DNA of 64,000 nt, from assembly GCF_900129635.1 (NCBI RefSeq), contig NZ_FSRB01000002.1, positions 2,074,727 to 2,138,726 of the forward strand, written 5' to 3'. The position numbers and the translations under genes are program-made. Shown one piece after another: positions 61,301 through 64,000 of this stretch; positions within the stretch are counted from its first letter, which is position 1; each line of letters starts with the position of its first letter. The stretch comes from Singulisphaera sp. GP187 (GTDB lineage Bacteria; Planctomycetota; Planctomycetia; Isosphaerales; Isosphaeraceae). The notes beneath the pieces were generated by a model. That model worked only from the letters and a program-made list of their open reading frames with translations, was not told the origin of the DNA and did no database searches.

Positions 61301-62148
61301 ACGCGCTGCACGACTCCTCCAGGCTGGACGATGAAGGCCCCCACGACCGGGGCACCCTGGCGATCGTCCGCGCCTTGGTTGAGGCCGGCGCGGCTGTCGA
61401 CCGGGAGGACGACTGCGGCAACCGGCCGCTCTGGTACGCGCTGGACCTTGGCCAGCCCGAGATCGCCTGCCTGCTGGTTGAGGCCGGCGCGGGCAGGGAC
61501 TTCGTGAGCGCGGCTTACCTGAAGGCACGGACGCTCGCCAGGGCGGCCCGCGCCCCTGGGTTCCGGGCCCAAGTCGAAGCCTTCGCCGGGCGCTACGGCC
61601 TCGAGCCTCAGCCTTGGACCGACCGGCCGACGCGGCGCGACTTCCAGCGGATGCGACAAAGCGGTGAGCTCCCGACCGGGCCGACGATTGGCGCCCAGTT
61701 CCACACGACCCGCGACGTTGCCGAGGCACTGCTCGCCGAGCAGGAGGATTGGCGCCGCCGCGGCGCGTTCCCGGTGCGGACCTCATGCTACGGTGACGAT
61801 TTCGACTTCGAGCGGCAGACGATTGGCCTCCTGCCGACCGACGACCCCTATGTCGTTATCGCCGCCGTCTGCGGCCCGGGGACCGACTGGGGATGGGTCT
61901 GTCCTGCTTTCACGATTCGTGACCTGAAGGCGATGGAACGCGATTATCCGTTCACGTTGATCGGGTGCGAGTCGCATTCGCTGGAACTTCAATTCGCCGC
62001 GCCGGTCGCCGACCCAGTCGGCCTGGCGCGTCGGCTCGGCTCCATCCGGACCCACCTTGGCGGGTCCGGACTCTCCGAGTACCCGGACGACGAGGAGGTG
62101 GCTGACCACCTGGCCGGGTGCGCCCGGATCGGCTTCTACTGGGAATGA
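58327..62148 (+). CDS. Large ankyrin-repeat protein
   Basis: A 1273-residue protein consists of about 30 ankyrin repeats from residue 1 to about 1070, with repeated cores such as GRTPLLLAAEAGHLAAVRAL and VEAGAEVDA. It has no signal peptide or membrane segment. The last 200 residues are not ankyrin: they include QFHTTRDVAEALLAEQEDWR, CYGDDFDFERQTIGLLPTDD and CGPGTDWGW, then a C-terminal ARIGFYWE, probably a separate unrecognised domain. AGGAG nine bases before the ATG at 58327 favours it over the ATG at 58318. Such proteins mediate protein binding; the partner is unknown. Confidence 0.88.
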   Translation: MILHDAARCGDAATIRDLIDAGASAEVRDDEGRTPLLLAAEAGHLAAVRALVEAGAEVDAPALPPGEDSNDPPAEPILPVVCRRGLIDRVWPLLYGQATVRERRKGNPDGPTPLMTAAAAGHEAVVAWLLAAGADVNRRDRDGFTALAYAAAFDHAAIVHALIRTGADLDPVGHYHMRPVGVAALLGQAGAVRALVEARADLTAVESWPAFSPLHLAVRYSNAETVRALLAASADTRAKFLDSRVMEMAFDRGQAEIITVLVTGGADLAAEDSRRLTPLLRAVAKGDRAGVHSLLAAGADPNCAVTGKKKEPYATQALPGGATALHLAACREEPEFVVDLLAAGADPTARDSLGFTPLALVLASGNAEAARRLRSAAPPAEDEESLLLAYELVAAVRRGDEPAVRELLAAGVDSGATIPDTFKYHYILRCEAQEHFGDFDPYRDRGPGTFGDAGRSVLALAIERGHDAIANALMAAGAPTAGAGGGRRGEVGKIPLAVAAREGRRDVAAALLMAGADPNALDDENRTPLFHAAGTGHAAIVRDLIAAGAKVNLKDRERGMPLRDAAAEGHADCVRALLEAGAIPRPHDLSLAAMGGHVEAALVLHDALSARGIELEPQTLTMAVWSGSDELVRRLLDEGFDPSARDEHGTPALATACHKALGLVQLLLDAGADPNATDREGSTPIALAVMFGGPAVLRLLLERGASPEGRPDGVTKGETPLIRLAGNGTASMVGWHKDPDVLARAWARDREMIGLLLDHGADVEARDQADGRTALMHAVEKGHEDIVRALLDAGAEVDARDERNGRTALHWATQGGRAGAVELLIAAGADPLAADGDGLTPEAVARRAGHEALARVLRAKTGDRPRGGRSMLGVLRKAIEAGDATAVQTALEAGADVNARLAGKKTPLLLAAERGSVVVVETLLVAGADPNVRDADDATPLLMAIEAKGAEVVRLLLRAGADPDTGSRRHGNEERETPLMVAIGEASRADENALHDSSRLDDEGPHDRGTLAIVRALVEAGAAVDREDDCGNRPLWYALDLGQPEIACLLVEAGAGRDFVSAAYLKARTLARAARAPGFRAQVEAFAGRYGLEPQPWTDRPTRRDFQRMRQSGELPTGPTIGAQFHTTRDVAEALLAEQEDWRRRGAFPVRTSCYGDDFDFERQTIGLLPTDDPYVVIAAVCGPGTDWGWVCPAFTIRDLKAMERDYPFTLIGCESHSLELQFAAPVADPVGLARRLGSIRTHLGGSGLSEYPDDEEVADHLAGCARIGFYWE

Positions 62149-62258
62149 TCGATACGGTCGTCACGTGACCGGGTTTTCCGACCGGATCCATCAACCCGGT
62201 GCCGCTGCCACAGTGTCAAAAGTGCCACTCCACGCGAAGGCCCACAGACAGGGAGCTG

Positions 62259-62366
62259 ACGCTCCCCGCTCGCCTATCAGAGGCGAGCGAAATCCATTGC
62301 ACCACGATCGGTGCCGTCCCTGGGTCGTTGGTCTTCGCTCGCCTGACAAAGGCGAGCGGGGAGCGT
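62259..62366. repeat. Palindromic element with 33-base arms
   Basis: The left arm (62259-62291, starting ACGCTCCCCGCTCGCC) and right arm (62334-62366) are near-perfect inverted copies, and each arm contains its own short hairpin (CGCTCGCC/GGCGAGCG). No coding capacity. It lies between the ankyrin and P-type ATPase genes. Confidence 0.7.
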
Positions 62367-62577
62367 CCGCTCCCCGTCTTTCGACGGACGAAGTGCCCTC
62401 GGTAACGTGGCGACAGTCTCCATGTTTCGGGCTTTATTCGACTCTCTTGTCTCGGAGAATGCGCTACTGAGGCTTGTGTTTGCCAAAGAACTTCTGTCAC
62501 CCTACGTTGGTATAGGTGGGACGACGATCACTCCACGGAACGCAACCGAGGGGAGTCCGCACTCGAGAGGAGTCCGT

Positions 62578-64000
62578 GTGCCGAAGCGACGATCTGGGAA
62601 AACGGATGACGATCGCTCCGAAACGAAGAACAACCGTGACGATTCGCGCGTGGGGAGGAATGGGAAGCCTGGCCTGAATCCAACTCCGAATCTGCCCCGG
62701 CTCGATCGCGACCGGACCGCAAGGTTCTGGAGCCTCACTTCTGAGGAATTGCTGCGACGCCTTCGGTCGGGGCGGCAAGGCCTGACTCCCGACGAGGCGG
62801 GGCGGCGATTGATACTCTGGAGCGAGAGCCTGGGCCGGCCAAGGGCTCGGCATGGCAGACTGGTCTTGCTCGGCTCGCAGTTCAAGAGTCCGATCATCCT
62901 GATCTTGGTCGCCGCCGCCGGCCTCTCCGCCTCCCTGGGCCAGGACACCGATGCGCTCATCATCATCGCGATCGTGCTGGGGAGCGGTTTCCTCGGGTTC
63001 TGGCAGGAAAATGGAGCGGCCGACGCCGTGGAGGCGCTGCTGGCTCGGGTCCGGATCAAGGCCGCGGTCATCCGGGCTGGTGCGGAGGTCGAAGTGCCGG
63101 CTGAGGAGGTCGTATCCGGGGATCTTGTCGTGCTCAATGCCGGCGATATCGTTCCGGCCGACTGTCTGATCCTGGAGTCGAAGGACCTCCACCTCGATGA
63201 GGCGACACTGACCGGGGAAACCTACCCGGTCGAGAAAGCGGCGGGCGTGGAGGCCGAGGATACGGCACTCGGACTGCGACGAAACAGCCTCTTCAGGGGC
63301 ACCCATGTGGTCAGCGGCACGGCCACGGTCATCGCGGTCCACACCGGGGAGCAGACCGAGTTCGGCCGGATCTCGCAGCGGATCGACCAGACACGGCCCG
63401 AGGCTGAATTCGAGCGCGGCGTTCGCCGGTTCGGTTACCTGCTGATGGAGTTCACGCTCGTCCTGGTCCTGATTATCTTCGCGATCAACGTCGTCCAGGG
63501 ACGCCCGGCGCTGGATGCCCTGCTCTTTTCCACGGCGCTGGCGGTCGGCCTGACCCCTCAGTTGCTGCCGGTGATCATTGGCGTCAATCTCGCGCATGGA
63601 GCGCGGGCGATGGCTCGGCGCAAGGTGATCGTCAAGCGGCTCGCGTCGATCGAGAATTTCGGCAGCATGAACGTCCTCTGTTCGGATAAGACGGGCACGC
63701 TGACCGAGGGGGTTGTCCAGATCGAAGCGGCCTTGGATTGCGCGGGGCGTCCGAGCGAGAAGGTCCTGTTCCATGCCTGCCTCAACGCCTCGTTCGAGGC
63801 GGGGTTCTCCAACCCGATCGACGAAGCGCTCCGCGACTCGAAATCCCTTGACCTATCCCGCTACCGTAAGCTCGGTGAAGCACCCTATGATTTCATCCGA
63901 AAACGACTGAGCGTTGCGGTCGAGGTCGACGGCCGTTGCTTGATGGTGACCAAGGGCGCTCTCAACAATGTCCTGGAGGTCTGCACTCGGGCCGAAGGGG
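62578..64000 (+). CDS. MgtA-like P-type ATPase, N-terminal part (runs off window)
   Basis: The frame from GTG 62578 stays open to the window end, giving 474 residues. It has an N-terminal cation-ATPase domain (FWSLTSEELLRRLRSGRQGL), actuator motif LTGETYPVEK (normally TGE), membrane segments LLMEFTLVLVLIIFAINVVQ and LSFTALAVGLTP-like VGLTPQLLPVII, and the phosphorylation motif CSDKTGTLTEG. SIENFGSMNVLC before DKTGT is characteristic of magnesium-translocating type IIIB pumps. GAGAGGAG five bases before GTG decides the start; no ATG exists in frame. The charged first 45 residues look disordered. Confidence 0.9.
   Translation, partial: MPKRRSGKTDDDRSETKNNRDDSRVGRNGKPGLNPTPNLPRLDRDRTARFWSLTSEELLRRLRSGRQGLTPDEAGRRLILWSESLGRPRARHGRLVLLGSQFKSPIILILVAAAGLSASLGQDTDALIIIAIVLGSGFLGFWQENGAADAVEALLARVRIKAAVIRAGAEVEVPAEEVVSGDLVVLNAGDIVPADCLILESKDLHLDEATLTGETYPVEKAAGVEAEDTALGLRRNSLFRGTHVVSGTATVIAVHTGEQTEFGRISQRIDQTRPEAEFERGVRRFGYLLMEFTLVLVLIIFAINVVQGRPALDALLFSTALAVGLTPQLLPVIIGVNLAHGARAMARRKVIVKRLASIENFGSMNVLCSDKTGTLTEGVVQIEAALDCAGRPSEKVLFHACLNASFEAGFSNPIDEALRDSKSLDLSRYRKLGEAPYDFIRKRLSVAVEVDGRCLMVTKGALNNVLEVCTRAEG

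Noticed and set aside
59911..61704. A 597-codon frame antisense to the ankyrin gene
   Set aside because: Antisense of repeated GC-rich codons; its repeats are the complement of the ankyrin units.
62497..63774. A 425-codon minus-strand frame
   Set aside because: Shadow of the P-type ATPase, whose DKTGT and TGE motifs are on the plus strand.

Overview
The window looks like a chromosomal segment of a high-GC planctomycete, probably of the Isosphaeraceae type. The reasons are two DUF1559 pseudopilin-like proteins, a DUF1592-type cytochrome/DUF1552 gene pair, a sulfatase, a DUF1570 protein, several small lipoproteins, and two surface proteins with an N-terminal LEPR/LEGRLLLS-like sorting motif. 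This assignment is inference from gene families; no rRNA is present.

Layout. 1-4.4 kb: 5' part of trigger factor and tRNA-Gly on the minus strand, preceded by three tandem near-identical promoters, then an FHA protein, an HTH/S24-like regulator, a P-II protein, a lipoprotein and csrA. 4.8-15.6 kb: a GH63-like glucosidase, two tandem TolC-like outer-membrane efflux proteins, a dockerin-like surface protein, glucokinase, a DUF1570 metallopeptidase and tRNA-Pro with a clear promoter and terminator. 16.6-27.3 kb: a compact type I-G (formerly I-U) CRISPR-Cas locus, cas3-csx17-csb1-csb2, followed by 40 repeats and 39 spacers. No cas1, cas2 or cas4 lies in the window. 27.5-30.5 kb: a PKD surface protein and a LexA-HTH/pRiA4b ORF-3-like gene pair. 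31-37.3 kb: the DUF1592/DUF1552 pair and a decayed beta-helix gene. 37.4-43.5 kb: a MITE-like repeat, ECF sigma with a small partner, a sulfatase, a SprT-like protease and a sirtuin. 43.5-49.6 kb: a DnaQ-like exonuclease, a DUF434 protein, a DUF1559 gene with a long structured leader, a lipoprotein, an amber-interrupted membrane-protein gene and an ABC ATPase. 49.8-55.9 kb: TetR, then a signalling operon of globin-coupled sensor kinase, receiver-PAS-PAS kinase and ANTAR regulator, then BON-domain and CsrA-relic genes. 57-64 kb: a second DUF1559 protein, a 1273-residue ankyrin protein and the 5' part of an MgtA-like P-type ATPase that runs off the end.

The clearest functional units are the CRISPR effector operon with its array, the three-gene gas/redox signalling operon whose output is an RNA-binding antiterminator, and the cytochrome/DUF1552 pair. 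The less expected signals lie outside genes: the triple promoter array before tRNA-Gly, the hairpin-rich leader before the DUF1559 gene at 46.0 kb, several families of long palindromic repeats, and three genes interrupted or start-less by single-base changes.
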